NCBI RefSeq assembly: GCF_003315075.1
Contig: NZ_QNRJ01000003.1
Location: forward strand, 62,001 to 126,000
Direction of reading: 5' to 3'
DNA length: 64,000 bases
Origin: Rossellomorea aquimaris
GTDB taxonomy: Bacteria; Bacillota; Bacilli; Bacillales; Bacillaceae_B
The notes under the pieces are model-generated. The model was not told the origin of the DNA and searched no databases. It was given only the letters and a program-made list of their open reading frames with translations. The position numbers and the translations under genes are program-made. This document shows positions 1 to 9,283 of this stretch, in pieces. The first letter of the stretch is position 1, and every line of letters begins with the position of its first letter.

Positions 1-568
1 TTTCAATCGGGTAAACGCCTGTTTGTTCCCCGGCAATCCCAACGGAGCCTGCCGGGATTTTGAGGCGGGGTGATTCTCTTCTCGGTGTCGCAATATCCGG
101 GGACATGCCTCCTATATAAGGGAATCCCGGGGCAAATCCAATCATGTATACGAGGTAATCACCATTGGAATGTTTCGCGATGACTTCTTCAGTAGACATG
201 TGATTGTGGTTCGCGACTTCTTCAAGGTCTGGTCCAAATTCTCCACCGTAGCAGACGGGGATGTCGACGATTCGCGAATCTGATTGTTCACCGAATGTAA
301 GTTGGGAAAGCATATGTTCAATTTCTGAACAGACAATCGTGTACGGTAATGTATTCTGAAAAGGTTTGTGAGATTCGATGATTTTGATCGGATCGTAATA
401 AAGTGTGACGGTTGTAAATGCCGGGATGATTTCCACAAGCCATTCGATTGTCCGGGTTTCAAAAAAGGTGGTGACGGTTTTGACCATTTCGTGTGTTTCT
501 TGCTGAATTGAGTTCCCTAATTGTATAACGATGGCATGATCGCCTAGGGGTCGTAACGAATAATTCAA
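1..568 (-). CDS. pxpB: 5-oxoprolinase subunit PxpB (KipI family), 5' part
   Basis: First 189 codons of a PxpB/KipI-family protein (allophanate hydrolase subunit 1 fold); the window edge cuts off the C-terminus (family length is about 240 aa). With PxpA and PxpC it forms the ATP-dependent 5-oxoprolinase that recycles pyroglutamate to glutamate in the cytoplasm. Visible family signatures are RPLGDHAIVIQLG at the N-terminus, PVCYGGEFGPDLEEVA near residue 100, and YMIGFAPGFPYIGGM followed by PRLKIPAGSVGIAGEQTG. The start is a TTG at 566-568, chosen because GGAGG lies 6 nt upstream and no ATG fits. A promoter on this strand lies about 100 bp upstream. B. subtilis KipI also inhibits the sporulation kinase KinA; that role cannot be inferred here. 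Confidence 0.88.
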   Translation of the reverse strand, partial: MNYSLRPLGDHAIVIQLGNSIQQETHEMVKTVTTFFETRTIEWLVEIIPAFTTVTLYYDPIKIIESHKPFQNTLPYTIVCSEIEHMLSQLTFGEQSDSRIVDIPVCYGGEFGPDLEEVANHNHMSTEEVIAKHSNGDYLVYMIGFAPGFPYIGGMSPDIATPRRESPRLKIPAGSVGIAGEQTGVYPIE

Positions 569-671
569 AGAACTACCTCCAGTCGTGTATGTATGTTTAT
601 AAAAAATAGAAAATATTTATGTATGATTAGGCGTGCAAATAAGATTATTCAGAAATTTACGCCATGTTGTT

Positions 672-699
672 ATTATAGTATAATTCTTTGTCTTTTCAA
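672..699 (-). promoter_or_regulatory. Probable sigma-A promoter of pxpB
   Basis: On the minus strand TTGAAA (694-699) and TATAAT (672-677) are separated by 16 bp. Transcription would start near 665 and leave a leader of about 100 nt before the TTG start of pxpB. Confidence 0.55.
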
Positions 700-766
700 T
701 AAAAGGTTGGGAATTAGATGGTTCTTCAAAGAATCATGGTGTGTGTGGATATGGTTAGTTTGCCCA

Positions 767-909
767 TTTTTTTGGCTCATTCGAGTGAAACGTTCGTTTC
801 ACTCGCCTTTCAGCTGGTGCTGAAAGGCCGGGGAGAGAAGGACAACCCAAGGAGCAAATGAATTTGCTCCTTGGGTTGTCCTTCTCTCCCCGGAATGAGC
901 CAAAAAAAA
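767..909. repeat. Four-way-junction palindromic repeat, copy 1
   Basis: The 143-bp element can fold with almost no unpaired bases. A 15-bp outer stem (767-781 with 894-908, T-run/GGCTCATT against AATGAGCC/A-run) encloses three abutting hairpins: an 11-bp stem with TT loop (782-805), a 9-bp stem with TGGT loop (806-827) and a 32-bp perfect stem with GA loop (828-893). A second copy lies at 42172-42313. The element sits between the divergent pxpB and MFS genes, so a simple terminator role is unlikely at this site. No protein-coding gene is supported in 569-1119. Confidence 0.9.
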
Positions 910-1061
910 GTTAGTACTAATATCCCTTTATATACCTGAATTCAATCGTATAAATCCTTCAATTTTCACTTCGCAATATTTGTAAAAAACTAGCATGTTT
1001 TCGCCGGTTTTAAATCGTATCGCATTTGTGTTTTATGTGCTATTATTTAGTAATCCGAAAT

Positions 1062-1092
1062 ATTATCCTCCTGAATGTATTGGGAGGATTAT
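1062..1092. repeat. Short inverted repeat upstream of MFS gene
   Basis: ATTATCCTCC (1062-1071) faces GGAGGATTAT (about 1083-1092) across 11 nt, with 8 of 10 positions pairing. It lies about 30 bp before the MFS start and could be an operator or a leader hairpin; the role is inferred only from position. Confidence 0.35.
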
Positions 1093-1119
1093 TGATAGAT
1101 GGTGAAAGGGGGTTTTCTG

Positions 1120-2313
1120 ATGGATAAGGTAAAGGATCCTTTATGGACGAGGTCTTTTATTATGCTGATGGTAGGAAACTTGTTTGTGTTTATGTCGTTT
1201 CAAATGCTGATACCGACGCTTCCGCCTTATATAAAGTCGATCGGGGCTTCAGGGTTGGAAATTGGATTAGTGACGACGTTATTTTCGATAGGGGCAGTGT
1301 TAAGCAGGCCTTTCATTGGGTTTATGTTGGAGTATAGGGACAGGAAACCTCTCGTTCTGATAGGCGGGGTCTCGTTATTGTTGATTACGGTGATTTATCC
1401 ATTGTCCAGTGTGGTCTTCATCTTTCTTTTATTCCGGTTTGTACACGGATTGGCATGGGGATGGTCCACAACGGTGAATGGGACGGCAGCCGTGGATGTG
1501 GTGCCTAAATCCCGCTTAGGTGAAGGGATGGGGTATTACGGATTGTCGATTACGATCGGAATGATTATAGCTCCGAGTCTCGGGATTTATTTATTCCAGG
1601 TAACGACGTTCACGAACCTGATCATTACTTCCAGCGCACTGGGTGTCATCGCGGCTATCTTGTTAGGTGTCGTTCATTACCGTACACCTCCAGTCGTCAA
1701 AGAAACGAAAAAGGAAGACTTGAAATTTTCATACCTGGGTTCATTAGTTGAAAAATCCAGCTGGTTTCCAGCGTTCATTACGATAATGGTGACCTTTGGC
1801 TACGGGTCGATCGTTACCTTTATCGTCATCTTTGGGGAAGAACGTGGAATCCAGCATATCTTCTTATTCTATTTATGCAATGCAATCATGGCGTCCCTAT
1901 CAAGACCGATTGCCGGGAAATGGTTTGATGAACGCGGACCTAAGGGGCTTGTTCTCTTTTGTATCGTGATTACCTTTATCGGTATGTGGGTATTATCCTA
2001 TGCCCATTCTGATTTCCTCATCATCGTATCAGGTATTTTGTTTGGAGTTGGATTTGGATCTCTTATTCCAACACTCCAATCCTGGACTTTGTCATTAACT
2101 CCTGACAATAGAAGGGGAGTAGCCAATGGAATGTTTTTCTCTTCCATTGATCTTGGAATCGGCTTAAGCGGCTTAGTATTCGGAGTGCTTGCACAATATG
2201 TTGAGACGGGTGTTTTATTCCAAATTTCAAGCTTATTCCTGCTCATTGCTTTAGTTGTAGCGATACTTGAGGGGCGCAAACAAAAAAAGTTTGTTCACCA
2301 GACATCCGCCTAG
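1120..2313 (+). CDS. MFS transporter
   Basis: A 397-aa major facilitator superfamily permease with about 12 hydrophobic segments in two halves and a basic loop after TM6 (around KETKKEDLK). The loop between TM2 and TM3 reads RPFIGFMLEYRDRKPLVLIG, a form of the MFS motif A; a second loop in the C-terminal half reads SRPIAGKWFDERGPKG. The start at 1120 is preferred over the in-frame ATG at 1099 because AAAGGGGG lies 7 nt upstream. It resembles Bacillus drug-efflux-type MFS proteins such as the YwoG/YfhI group, but the substrate cannot be told. It is monocistronic and followed by a terminator. Confidence 0.88.
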   Translation: MDKVKDPLWTRSFIMLMVGNLFVFMSFQMLIPTLPPYIKSIGASGLEIGLVTTLFSIGAVLSRPFIGFMLEYRDRKPLVLIGGVSLLLITVIYPLSSVVFIFLLFRFVHGLAWGWSTTVNGTAAVDVVPKSRLGEGMGYYGLSITIGMIIAPSLGIYLFQVTTFTNLIITSSALGVIAAILLGVVHYRTPPVVKETKKEDLKFSYLGSLVEKSSWFPAFITIMVTFGYGSIVTFIVIFGEERGIQHIFLFYLCNAIMASLSRPIAGKWFDERGPKGLVLFCIVITFIGMWVLSYAHSDFLIIVSGILFGVGFGSLIPTLQSWTLSLTPDNRRGVANGMFFSSIDLGIGLSGLVFGVLAQYVETGVLFQISSLFLLIALVVAILEGRKQKKFVHQTSA

Positions 2314-2340
2314 TTTGATGGCTGAACAATGGTGGTAAGT

Positions 2341-2400
2341 AAAAAGGACTATCTGTTTTTGAAGGCGCAAGCAGCCTTTAGTAACGGATAGTCCTTTCTT
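2341..2400 (+). terminator. Rho-independent terminator after MFS gene
   Basis: AAAGGACTATC (2343-2353) pairs with GATAGTCCTTT (2387-2397), with a smaller AAGGC/GCCTT hairpin inside, followed by TCTT. Confidence 0.7.
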
Positions 2401-2560
2401 CTGTAATGGAAGTGATCCCTATGAATCACGGCAGAAAGTATCAATCGGAAATTGAAAAGGAAATGAAATTTTATCCCAAGGAAATTCTGTTAGAATGATA
2501 GAAATAGACTAGTCTGTGAGGTTCCTTGAACAGGGGGATCCACATATAACGGAGGACATT

Positions 2561-5305
2561 ATGACAGAAGAAAAATTACTAATGGAAAAGTCATTCTATG
2601 GAACTTTTTTAGTAGACTATGACACGAACCGTCATCCAATTGAAGTACTTGGTCAAGCTTTTGTAGAAGAGCAGCAAAATGAGCCGTATGATTTAACGTT
2701 CATTCGCTATGCTCAGGGGGAGGTCTATTTTCATAGCAAGGACTATGAAGCGGCTATTTTCAAATGGGAAAGCATCCAGAACGAATTGGAACCCTGGGCA
2801 AAGAAGAATATTGCGGATTCTTACTATGAGATTGGGTTGTTATCGTCAGCGGAGGATGTCTATACAGCTATTCAAACGGAAAGTACGATTTTAACGCTGG
2901 AAGTATCCCTGCAGCTATTCTCTCTATATATCGAACGAAATAAGATTCAGTCAGCTTATCGTACCATCGACAAAGCCCTGGCGATCGATCCGGATTATCC
3001 CAACGTAACTGAACTCGCCCGGGCTTTTTATGAAGAACAAGAGGACTGGAATAAAGCCGTGGAACTGGCGGTTCAGGAATCGATCCGTACCCAGGATCCT
3101 GCCTGGTTCATGATTCTGAGGGAATATGGGGATCAAGGTTACACAACATCCTTTGCACCTACCTATTTCTACGACTTACTGATTGCGGTCTATGAAAAGG
3201 ATCGTAAACAATTTAAGGATCTCGTATCTGCTCTGTGGACAAGTTACAGAAGCAATCCGGTCGCACATATTGAATGGATGCTGACGGTCAATACAATCTT
3301 TGAATATGTAGAAATACTCCCGAACGAATCATGGGAGGACATCTTATCCCAATTCCAGGAAGCATACGTAGGATTCCTGGAAGGCAACTACTTAGTGAAA
3401 GACCTGGAAGGCTTTATGCCAAGCATGCTGAGCAATTGGCTGAAAGTGAGCAGGGACCATCAACCACTTTTCCCGGCAGCGGCCGTTTTAGCCTGGAACG
3501 ATGTCTTTTCGTACAGCATTGAACAGATGGTGACGGATGAGGCGGAAATGATCCTGCTGGAAGGAGACTCCTATCAGGCCCGCTTTGAAGACATAATTCT
3601 GTTCTTAAATAAAATTATGGATTGGTCAGAACGAAATGATGCTTCTGTAGGTTATAAAACAAAATGGATTGCGGAGCAGTTAATGGATCTGAGTGAACAC
3701 CACTTATTGATCGCAGGGAGTGGCTCAAGCGGAAAATCTTCCTTCGTTCAATCCGTTTTAGGTGAGAGCGTCGGTGAGGCTGAAGACTCCACCATCATTT
3801 ATAGCTATCATGATCAGCAGGTAGAAGTGAAGGAGATTCACGATCATGGGGTTCACAAAGTCGAGAGCATAGCTGATTTTGAAGAGCTGATGCAAAGGGA
3901 AGCATTCGTAGAATACAAGCTCCCGTCTGAGTTTCTTAAGAAAAATAGAAGTGCCATCATTGACGTTCAAACCGGCAAAAGGCATCTGGATGATCTAACG
4001 GCCTTTTATCCTGTAGCGGATGGATTACTGTATGTCTTGAATGCCGATGCCCCGTTTAATGCAGAGGACAGACAAACCTTAAGAAAATTAGCGGAAATCG
4101 GACAGCCTGTGAACGTACATTTCCTATTAAATAAGATGGACAAAGTATCTCATTCCGACCGTACAGAAGAGATCATTGAATCAGCCCGAAACAAAGCCCG
4201 GGAATGGTTCCCGGACGCAGAGGTGTTGCCATATTCATCCCTGGAAGCCGTTCATCTGCAGCGACAGGATGTTCAGTCCTTCCTAAAGAAACAGTATATG
4301 ATGAATGGAAACGTGCTCAAAGCGGAACGTGGAGCCAAATTATTTTACCTGGTCAGAAAAACATTAAGAGATCTATACTCAAAACGTAAGAATCGTGAAA
4401 ATGAGCTGAAAGACACAATCGAGAAGAATGAAGATATCCTGACTCGTTTGAACGGTTTTGAAAACTACTTGGGTGACATGCAGAGCGATAAGGTATCAGT
4501 CATTAAGGATTCTTTCCATAAAAAGAAAGAAGCGATGAAGAAGGAAATCTCTGAGAAAATTCCCCGTATCCTTAGCGGCTGCTCTGACCTGATCAGTGAA
4601 GAAAGTGATTTCAAACAGATCCATACAGAGCTAAATGAAGCGATGAATACGCGGATTCAAGGGTATATCCAAGATGATCTCATGCCCCGTTACGTCAAAT
4701 CCCTTGAAGAATGGCTTGGCTTTTCAAAGCAGGAACTTAAAGACAGCCAGAACTATTTAAATGAGATGAGTGAGACCTTCAACGAGTTATTCGGAAAAGA
4801 TAAAGTCGTTTTACAATGTGATTTCCAAGTTATGGACGACTGGCGCCGGGATGTAAACCGAATGGGAACGAGAGCCCAGATTGATAAAGAGAATATTCTA
4901 TTGCGCTTTAAACCGGCTCAGTTCCTATTGAAGAGTGCCGGAAAGCTGTTAGGTGTGTTACCTCAGAATAAGTCGTTACTCTACAATCAATACAAGCGCT
5001 ACTTAGAGAACGAAGATTATCAGGATATCACGGCATCTGTCGTCAATAAATTTTTCCTTCAATTTGATTTGTTCGAAAAATCATTGCAGCAGGATGTTCA
5101 CTCTTTCTTCGCAGAGCCATTTAAACAACTGGCCGTCACGATTAAAGATACAGAAACGGATATTGCAAGCGACAAAGAAACATTAAAGAAAATGAAAGCA
5201 AATCCGGAGCGATATTTCGACCCGATCACTTTATTCGAAGTGAAACTGCTTCAACATGAATATATGGTGAAAGCAAGTTATAAAGCTTCTCATCATTATT
5301 CTTAA
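2561..5305 (+). CDS. TPR-containing dynamin-like GTPase
   Basis: A 914-aa cytosolic or membrane-peripheral protein. Residues about 1-200 form helical tetratricopeptide-like repeats (for example IRYAQGEVYFHSKDYEAAIF). A P-loop GSGSSGKSSF occurs near residue 387 and the guanine-specificity motif NKMD near residue 525, placing a GTPase domain at about 375-570. A long charged helical region from about 600 to 700 (EKNEDILTRLNGF..., KKKEAMKKEI) resembles the stalk of bacterial dynamin-like proteins. The expected DxxG switch is not clear: IIDVQTG is the best candidate. The start at 2561 has GGAGG 5 nt upstream, better than the upstream in-frame ATG. The gene stands alone between terminators. Membrane remodelling is the family expectation, not shown here. 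Confidence 0.75.
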   Translation: MTEEKLLMEKSFYGTFLVDYDTNRHPIEVLGQAFVEEQQNEPYDLTFIRYAQGEVYFHSKDYEAAIFKWESIQNELEPWAKKNIADSYYEIGLLSSAEDVYTAIQTESTILTLEVSLQLFSLYIERNKIQSAYRTIDKALAIDPDYPNVTELARAFYEEQEDWNKAVELAVQESIRTQDPAWFMILREYGDQGYTTSFAPTYFYDLLIAVYEKDRKQFKDLVSALWTSYRSNPVAHIEWMLTVNTIFEYVEILPNESWEDILSQFQEAYVGFLEGNYLVKDLEGFMPSMLSNWLKVSRDHQPLFPAAAVLAWNDVFSYSIEQMVTDEAEMILLEGDSYQARFEDIILFLNKIMDWSERNDASVGYKTKWIAEQLMDLSEHHLLIAGSGSSGKSSFVQSVLGESVGEAEDSTIIYSYHDQQVEVKEIHDHGVHKVESIADFEELMQREAFVEYKLPSEFLKKNRSAIIDVQTGKRHLDDLTAFYPVADGLLYVLNADAPFNAEDRQTLRKLAEIGQPVNVHFLLNKMDKVSHSDRTEEIIESARNKAREWFPDAEVLPYSSLEAVHLQRQDVQSFLKKQYMMNGNVLKAERGAKLFYLVRKTLRDLYSKRKNRENELKDTIEKNEDILTRLNGFENYLGDMQSDKVSVIKDSFHKKKEAMKKEISEKIPRILSGCSDLISEESDFKQIHTELNEAMNTRIQGYIQDDLMPRYVKSLEEWLGFSKQELKDSQNYLNEMSETFNELFGKDKVVLQCDFQVMDDWRRDVNRMGTRAQIDKENILLRFKPAQFLLKSAGKLLGVLPQNKSLLYNQYKRYLENEDYQDITASVVNKFFLQFDLFEKSLQQDVHSFFAEPFKQLAVTIKDTETDIASDKETLKKMKANPERYFDPITLFEVKLLQHEYMVKASYKASHHYS

Positions 5306-5307
5306 TA

Positions 5308-5355
5308 AAAAAGACTGATTCTGCAGGGGGGTGCCCTGCGAGAATCAGTCTTTTT
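5308..5355. terminator. Bidirectional terminator after the GTPase gene
   Basis: AAAAAGACTGATTCT (5308-5322) pairs with AGAATCAGTCTTTTT (5341-5355); the apex carries a further CAGGG/CCCTG stem. The A-run and T-run would serve either strand. Confidence 0.88.
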
Positions 5356-5399
5356 ATATTGCTCTTTTCGCAATGGTTGTTATCTTTTAACATAAGCTC

Positions 5400-5575
5400 T
5401 GCAAGGCTCTGTCAATTAGTGTGTGCTAGATGGTGAGGGGAACTGCTTCGCTTTCCGCGGACGTTCGGCCGAGCCTCCTCAGCTTCGCTTCCGGGGTCTC
5501 GGCACGACCGTACTTCCGCAGGAGTCTACGCAGTTCCCCTCACCATCTTCACGAGAATTTTCGTGACAGAGCTAC
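5400..5575 (+). repeat. GC-rich Bacillaceae palindromic repeat, flank type A, copy 1
   Basis: An imperfect palindrome bounded by CTCTGTCA (5407-5414) and TGACAGAG (5564-5571), with inner arms AGATGGTGAGGGGAACTGC (5428-5446) and GCAGTTCCCCTCACCATCT (5530-5548). The core carries the CTTTCCGCGG, GAGCCTCCTC, GGGGTCTC and CCGCAGGAGTC blocks shared by all five copies in this window. An inverted copy with the same flanks lies at 17283-17466. The stretch 5306-5700 holds only this and the preceding terminator. Confidence 0.88.
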
Positions 5576-5700
5576 AAGGTGTCCAGAAACAATCTAACTA
5601 GAAAACAGAATTCATCTTTAAAAGGGAATCAACTATTACTTTCTCTTCTACAATAGCAACATCTTTTATGAAATGAGCCTTTTATTTTGCCTCCATCTTC

Positions 5701-6564
5701 CTATACCTGCAAAAATGAGCTATTTTCCTGAATGACATCGGCAATGATTCGCTCGAGTGAATTTTCAGTATGGATATTGGAGAAATCCAATCCTAAATGG
5801 ATGGCTGTCTGGGCAACTTCAGGACGAATCCCGGTGATGACGCTCTTCACTCCAAGCAGATTTAAGGCATCGATGAGGTGAAAGATTTGCTGAGCGACCA
5901 TGGTATCAACCAATACCACACCTGATAAGTCGATGATCAGCATGGATAAATGGGCATCGGCACTTTGTTGAAGGGTTGCATCTAATATCATACGGGCCCG
6001 TGTCGTATCAATATCTCCAATGATAGGCAGAAGTCCTACCTCTGAAGTTAAAGAAATGACCGGTGTACTTAATTCCTTAATCAGGGTTGACTGTGCCTGG
6101 AGTCGATTCATTAATATGTTCAGGAACGTGGAAGTGAATGTTTCTAACACATAATCCAATGCGAAATTGATCTTTCGTTCCCACTCGAATACTTCTTTCA
6201 ACTGGACGTTTACGTTCGATTCTTCCACAAACTTTTCGACATACGTCCAATACACTCTTCTGAACACACCTGAGTTACGAACAACCTCATCGAGAGTCGT
6301 ACTGGATTTACTACGATCTGCAGCTGTTTGTGAAGTCCAGTTATAAATCAATTCTTTTGACTCTTCTTGAGAAAGTAACAGACACCTGGCGATGATTTTC
6401 ACATAATTAGAGTTTTGTTCTTTTATTTTGTTGAGTACCTCTGGAGGAGAATCAGGCGAATAGTGAGATCCGGATTTAATATTCTGGAACTTCAACCAGT
6501 CTTCAGTGAAATCTAAGGCATGATCAACTAAGTATTCATATAAATCAGACGAATGTGTATCCAT
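5701..6564 (-). CDS. RsbR-type STAS-domain stressosome protein
   Basis: A 287-aa RsbR paralogue. The N-terminal helical half (about 1-160) matches the non-haem globin-like sensor region of RsbR proteins; the C-terminal STAS domain (about 168-280) carries the two conserved phosphorylatable threonines, Thr221 in VDTMVAQQ and Thr253 in GIRPEVAQT. In the family such proteins assemble with RsbS and RsbT into the cytosolic stressosome and release RsbT to switch on sigma-B. GGGAGA lies 4 nt before the ATG. It is a single gene with no rsbS/T/U/V/W neighbour, as is usual for scattered RsbR paralogues. Sigma-B promoters elsewhere in the window fit a working sigma-B system. Confidence 0.9.
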   Translation of the reverse strand: MDTHSSDLYEYLVDHALDFTEDWLKFQNIKSGSHYSPDSPPEVLNKIKEQNSNYVKIIARCLLLSQEESKELIYNWTSQTAADRSKSSTTLDEVVRNSGVFRRVYWTYVEKFVEESNVNVQLKEVFEWERKINFALDYVLETFTSTFLNILMNRLQAQSTLIKELSTPVISLTSEVGLLPIIGDIDTTRARMILDATLQQSADAHLSMLIIDLSGVVLVDTMVAQQIFHLIDALNLLGVKSVITGIRPEVAQTAIHLGLDFSNIHTENSLERIIADVIQENSSFLQV

Positions 6565-6728
6565 AAACTCTCCCTTTAAACTTGGCTTATACTCTTATTC
6601 TGAAACCTATAGAGGAGACTGTCAATGTTAAAGGTATTAATGGAGATAAAACAAAGATATCAGATGCATCTTTTTATACATTTTAATATACAAAAATCCG
6701 TATCACTAGAAAGATAATTAGTCTGAAA

Positions 6729-6779
6729 ACTAGTAATTTTCCAATAGTTATTGGTTTTCTAGTAAAAAAGTTGTATAAT
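6729..6779 (+). promoter_or_regulatory. Promoter and overlapping palindrome of the amino-acid ABC operon
   Basis: TTGGTT (6751-6756) and TATAAT (6774-6779) are 17 bp apart. The -35 region is overlapped by an interrupted palindrome: ACTAG (6729-6733) with CTAGT (6759-6763), and CCAA with TTGG inside it. A repressor operator is a reasonable inference. Confidence 0.55.
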
Positions 6780-6817
6780 TATAATTATTAGAAAATACAA
6801 ACTATTTTAGGGGGCCA

Positions 6818-7630
6818 ATGATGAAGAAGAAAGTAAGAGGATTATTTCTAGTATTGATGATTGGAATGGCAGTGATCATGACTGCCTGTGGAAGTGAAGA
6901 AGCAAGCGGAGATAAAAAAGAAAAGCTTGTAGTGGGGACCGATGCAGCCTTTGCTCCATTTGAATATATGGATAAAGGGGAAATTGTCGGATTTGATATT
7001 GATTTTTTAGAGGCCGTCATGAAAGAAGCCGGTTATGAGTACGAAGTGAAGAACATTGGATGGGATCCATTATTTGCAGCCGTTCAAGGCGGCAAGGAAG
7101 TCGATATGGGGATTTCCGGGATCACCATCAATGATGATCGTAAAGAAACGTTTGATTTTTCCAATCCTTACTTTGAATCCACTCACATGATCATGTTTGG
7201 CGAAGGTGTGGATATCAAAAGTGCCCAGGACCTGAAAGGACTGAAGATCGGGGTTCAAAATGGAACGACCGGTCAGGCGGCAGCAGAGAAAATTGTTGGG
7301 CAGAACAGCTCTGATATCTCTAAATACGAAAACAATGTAGTAGCCATTACGGCATTAAAGCAAGGTCAAGTCGATGCTGTTGTCACCGATAATACGGTTG
7401 TAAATGAATATGTGAAAAACAATCCGGATGACAATTTCAATACAGTAGAAGATCCGGAAAACTTCGAATCTGAATTTTATGGCTTAATGTTTCCGAAAGA
7501 CAGTGAGTTGAAGTCTGAATTTGATAAAGCGGTAAAAGAAGTGATTGAAAATGGAACATATGCTGAAATTTACAAAGAATGGTTTGGTACAGAACCGAAC
7601 ACTGACGCTTTATTAGAACAAGCAGAATAA
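6818..7630 (+). CDS. Amino-acid ABC transporter substrate-binding lipoprotein
   Basis: A 270-aa family-3 solute-binding protein. A lysine-rich signal peptide ends in the lipobox-like IMTAC with the lipidated cysteine near residue 24, so it is tethered outside the membrane. The bilobed periplasmic-binding fold shows AFAPFEYMDKGEIVGFDID, ISGITINDDRKETFDFSNPY and the hinge motif IGVQNGTTGQ. It is closest in style to arginine/glutamine binders such as ArtP of B. subtilis; substrate assignment is inference. ATG ATG at 6818 and 6821 follow AGGGGG; either could be used. It heads a three-gene operon with permease and ATPase. Confidence 0.9.
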   Translation: MMKKKVRGLFLVLMIGMAVIMTACGSEEASGDKKEKLVVGTDAAFAPFEYMDKGEIVGFDIDFLEAVMKEAGYEYEVKNIGWDPLFAAVQGGKEVDMGISGITINDDRKETFDFSNPYFESTHMIMFGEGVDIKSAQDLKGLKIGVQNGTTGQAAAEKIVGQNSSDISKYENNVVAITALKQGQVDAVVTDNTVVNEYVKNNPDDNFNTVEDPENFESEFYGLMFPKDSELKSEFDKAVKEVIENGTYAEIYKEWFGTEPNTDALLEQAE

Positions 7631-7636
7631 GGGAAC

Positions 7637-7711
7637 AAGGGGCGTAGTGAAAATGGGGAGGATCTTCTTTATCGATTTTAAAGAGGATTGTTCCTTCTTC
7701 ACCTGCCCCTT
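7637..7711 (+). terminator. Possible intercistronic attenuator in the ABC operon
   Basis: AAGGGGC (7637-7643) can pair with GCCCCTT (7705-7711), extended inward by AGTGAA/TTCAC. It lies in the 155-bp gap between the binding protein and permease genes and ends in TTTTAT. Partial termination here would raise binding protein over permease, a common arrangement. Confidence 0.4.
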
Positions 7712-7785
7712 TTATATGAATCTAATTACTACTATTGAAAAGGAAAGCGGGATAACGCCGTTACCGAGACAAAAGGAGTTAGGAT

Positions 7786-8445
7786 ATGCTGGATTTCAGA
7801 TGGGACATTATTGGGGAATACTTACCTTTTTTTCTAAAGGGAGCACTATTAACAATTGGTTTATCGGTTGGAGCCATCTTTTTAGGCTTAATCTTCGGAC
7901 TGCTGATGGGGATATTCAGAATTTCCCCCTATCTCCTCGTTCGAACACCTTTCATTTGGTACATAAACTTTTTTAGAGGAACACCATTATTCGTGCAGAT
8001 CCTACTCATTCACTTTGGTGTGATGCCAATGATCATGTCGGAAATTAATCCGGCTGTGTCTGCATTAGTGGCATTATCGTTGAATGCCACAGCATATATC
8101 GCCGAGATCTTCCGTGGGGGCATTCAATCCATTGACCGGGGTCAGATGGAAGCGGCCAGATCTTTGGGGATGACCAATCTCCAGGCGATGAGGCATATCA
8201 TTATCCCTCAAGCATTTAAGCGGATGATTCCGCCACTTGGAAATGAGTTTATCGTGCTACTGAAAGATTCTTCCCTGGCAGCGGTCATTGCCGCTCCGGA
8301 GCTTATGTACTGGGGCCGGGCCATGCAGGGGCAATATTATCGTGTGTGGGAACCGTACCTGGCAGTCGCTATTATCTATTTAATCCTTACTCTATCTCTT
8401 ACGTATCTACTAAACTATATTGAGCGGAGGATGGCAACCGAATGA
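7786..8445 (+). CDS. Amino-acid ABC transporter permease
   Basis: A 219-aa integral membrane protein of the His/Glu/Gln/Arg permease type with about five TM segments. The cytoplasmic EAA loop that contacts the ATPase is clear: [19 protein letters not shown] near residues 130-150. The family motif [10 protein letters not shown] occurs at about 62-71. The ATG has AAAGGAG 7 nt upstream. Its stop overlaps the start of the ATPase gene by 4 bp (ATGA), indicating translational coupling. It forms the channel of the importer with the preceding lipoprotein; ArtQ-like, substrate not certain. Confidence 0.92.
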   Translation: MLDFRWDIIGEYLPFFLKGALLTIGLSVGAIFLGLIFGLLMGIFRISPYLLVRTPFIWYINFFRGTPLFVQILLIHFGVMPMIMSEINPAVSALVALSLNATAYIAEIFRGGIQSIDRGQMEAARSLGMTNLQAMRHIIIPQAFKRMIPPLGNEFIVLLKDSSLAAVIAAPELMYWGRAMQGQYYRVWEPYLAVAIIYLILTLSLTYLLNYIERRMATE

Positions 8446-9164
8446 TTAAAGCAGTGAATCTTAAGAAGTCCTTTGGAGAATTAGAAGTATTGAAAGATAT
8501 CAATGTCAATATCGAACCGCAAGAAGTGGTAGTGGTAATTGGGCCATCGGGTTCAGGGAAATCAACGTTTCTGCGTTGTTTGAACCTTTTGGAATCGATT
8601 ACCGATGGACATGTCTATATTAAAGATCGGGACATCACGTCCAAGCAAACAGACATCAATAAGGTCCGGACCGATGTGGGGATGGTTTTTCAACAATTTA
8701 ATCTGTTCCCTCATAAGACGGTGATCCAGAACATTATGCTCTCACCGATGAAGGTGAGAAAGTGGCAAAAAAATAAAGCGGAGCAGAAGGCGTTGGAACT
8801 TCTTGAAAAAGTGGGACTGTCTGAAAAGGCTTATGTGTACCCGGACTCCTTATCAGGAGGGCAGAAACAGCGGGTCGCCATTGCACGGGCACTTGCCATG
8901 GAGCCTGAAATCATGCTGTTCGATGAGCCCACTTCAGCCCTTGATCCCGAAATGGTAGGAGAGGTGCTGGAGGTAATGAAACAACTGGCGAAGGAAGGCA
9001 TGACCATGGTGGTCGTAACCCATGAAATGGGTTTCGCCAGAGAAGTAGGGGACCGTGTCATCTTTATGGACGGCGGGTATATCGTGGAAGAAAACCTGCC
9101 GTCTGAGCTCTTTGGCAATCCGAAACATGAACGAACCCAGGCGTTTTTAAGTAAAGTGCTATAA
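8442..9164 (+). CDS. Amino-acid ABC transporter ATP-binding protein
   Basis: A 240-aa cytoplasmic ATPase of the polar amino acid importer class (GlnQ/ArtR/HisP-like). It has Walker [10 protein letters not shown] (about 33-41), Q-loop FQQFNLFPH, signature [15 protein letters not shown] (about 132-146), Walker [14 protein letters not shown] and the H-loop VVTHEMGFA. All catalytic residues are intact. It starts inside the permease stop codon and is the last gene of the operon; a terminator follows at 9254. Confidence 0.93.
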   Translation: MIKAVNLKKSFGELEVLKDINVNIEPQEVVVVIGPSGSGKSTFLRCLNLLESITDGHVYIKDRDITSKQTDINKVRTDVGMVFQQFNLFPHKTVIQNIMLSPMKVRKWQKNKAEQKALELLEKVGLSEKAYVYPDSLSGGQKQRVAIARALAMEPEIMLFDEPTSALDPEMVGEVLEVMKQLAKEGMTMVVVTHEMGFAREVGDRVIFMDGGYIVEENLPSELFGNPKHERTQAFLSKVL

Positions 9165-9253
9165 TTTTGGGTCATATTTAGGGGAAACGTTATAAACCCA
9201 GAGGTCATATCCCCATTTGAGAACATTTATTTTCAAATCCAAAATTCTACGAC

Positions 9254-9283
9254 AAAAGGAGCCCTTCAACAAGGCTCCTTTTT
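9254..9283. terminator. Terminator between convergent ABC importer and sigma-factor genes
   Basis: AAAAGGAGCC (9254-9263) pairs with GGCTCCTTTTT (9273-9283) over a 9-nt loop. Symmetric A and T runs suit both converging operons. Confidence 0.85.

Noticed and set aside
593-823. 76-codon open frame on the plus strand
   Set aside because: It runs through the four-way palindromic repeat, has no ribosome binding site and odd composition; the repeat explains the sequence.
7647-7976. 109-codon open frame overlapping the ABC permease start
   Set aside because: It overlaps a well-supported permease gene for 190 bp in another frame and has no recognisable product.
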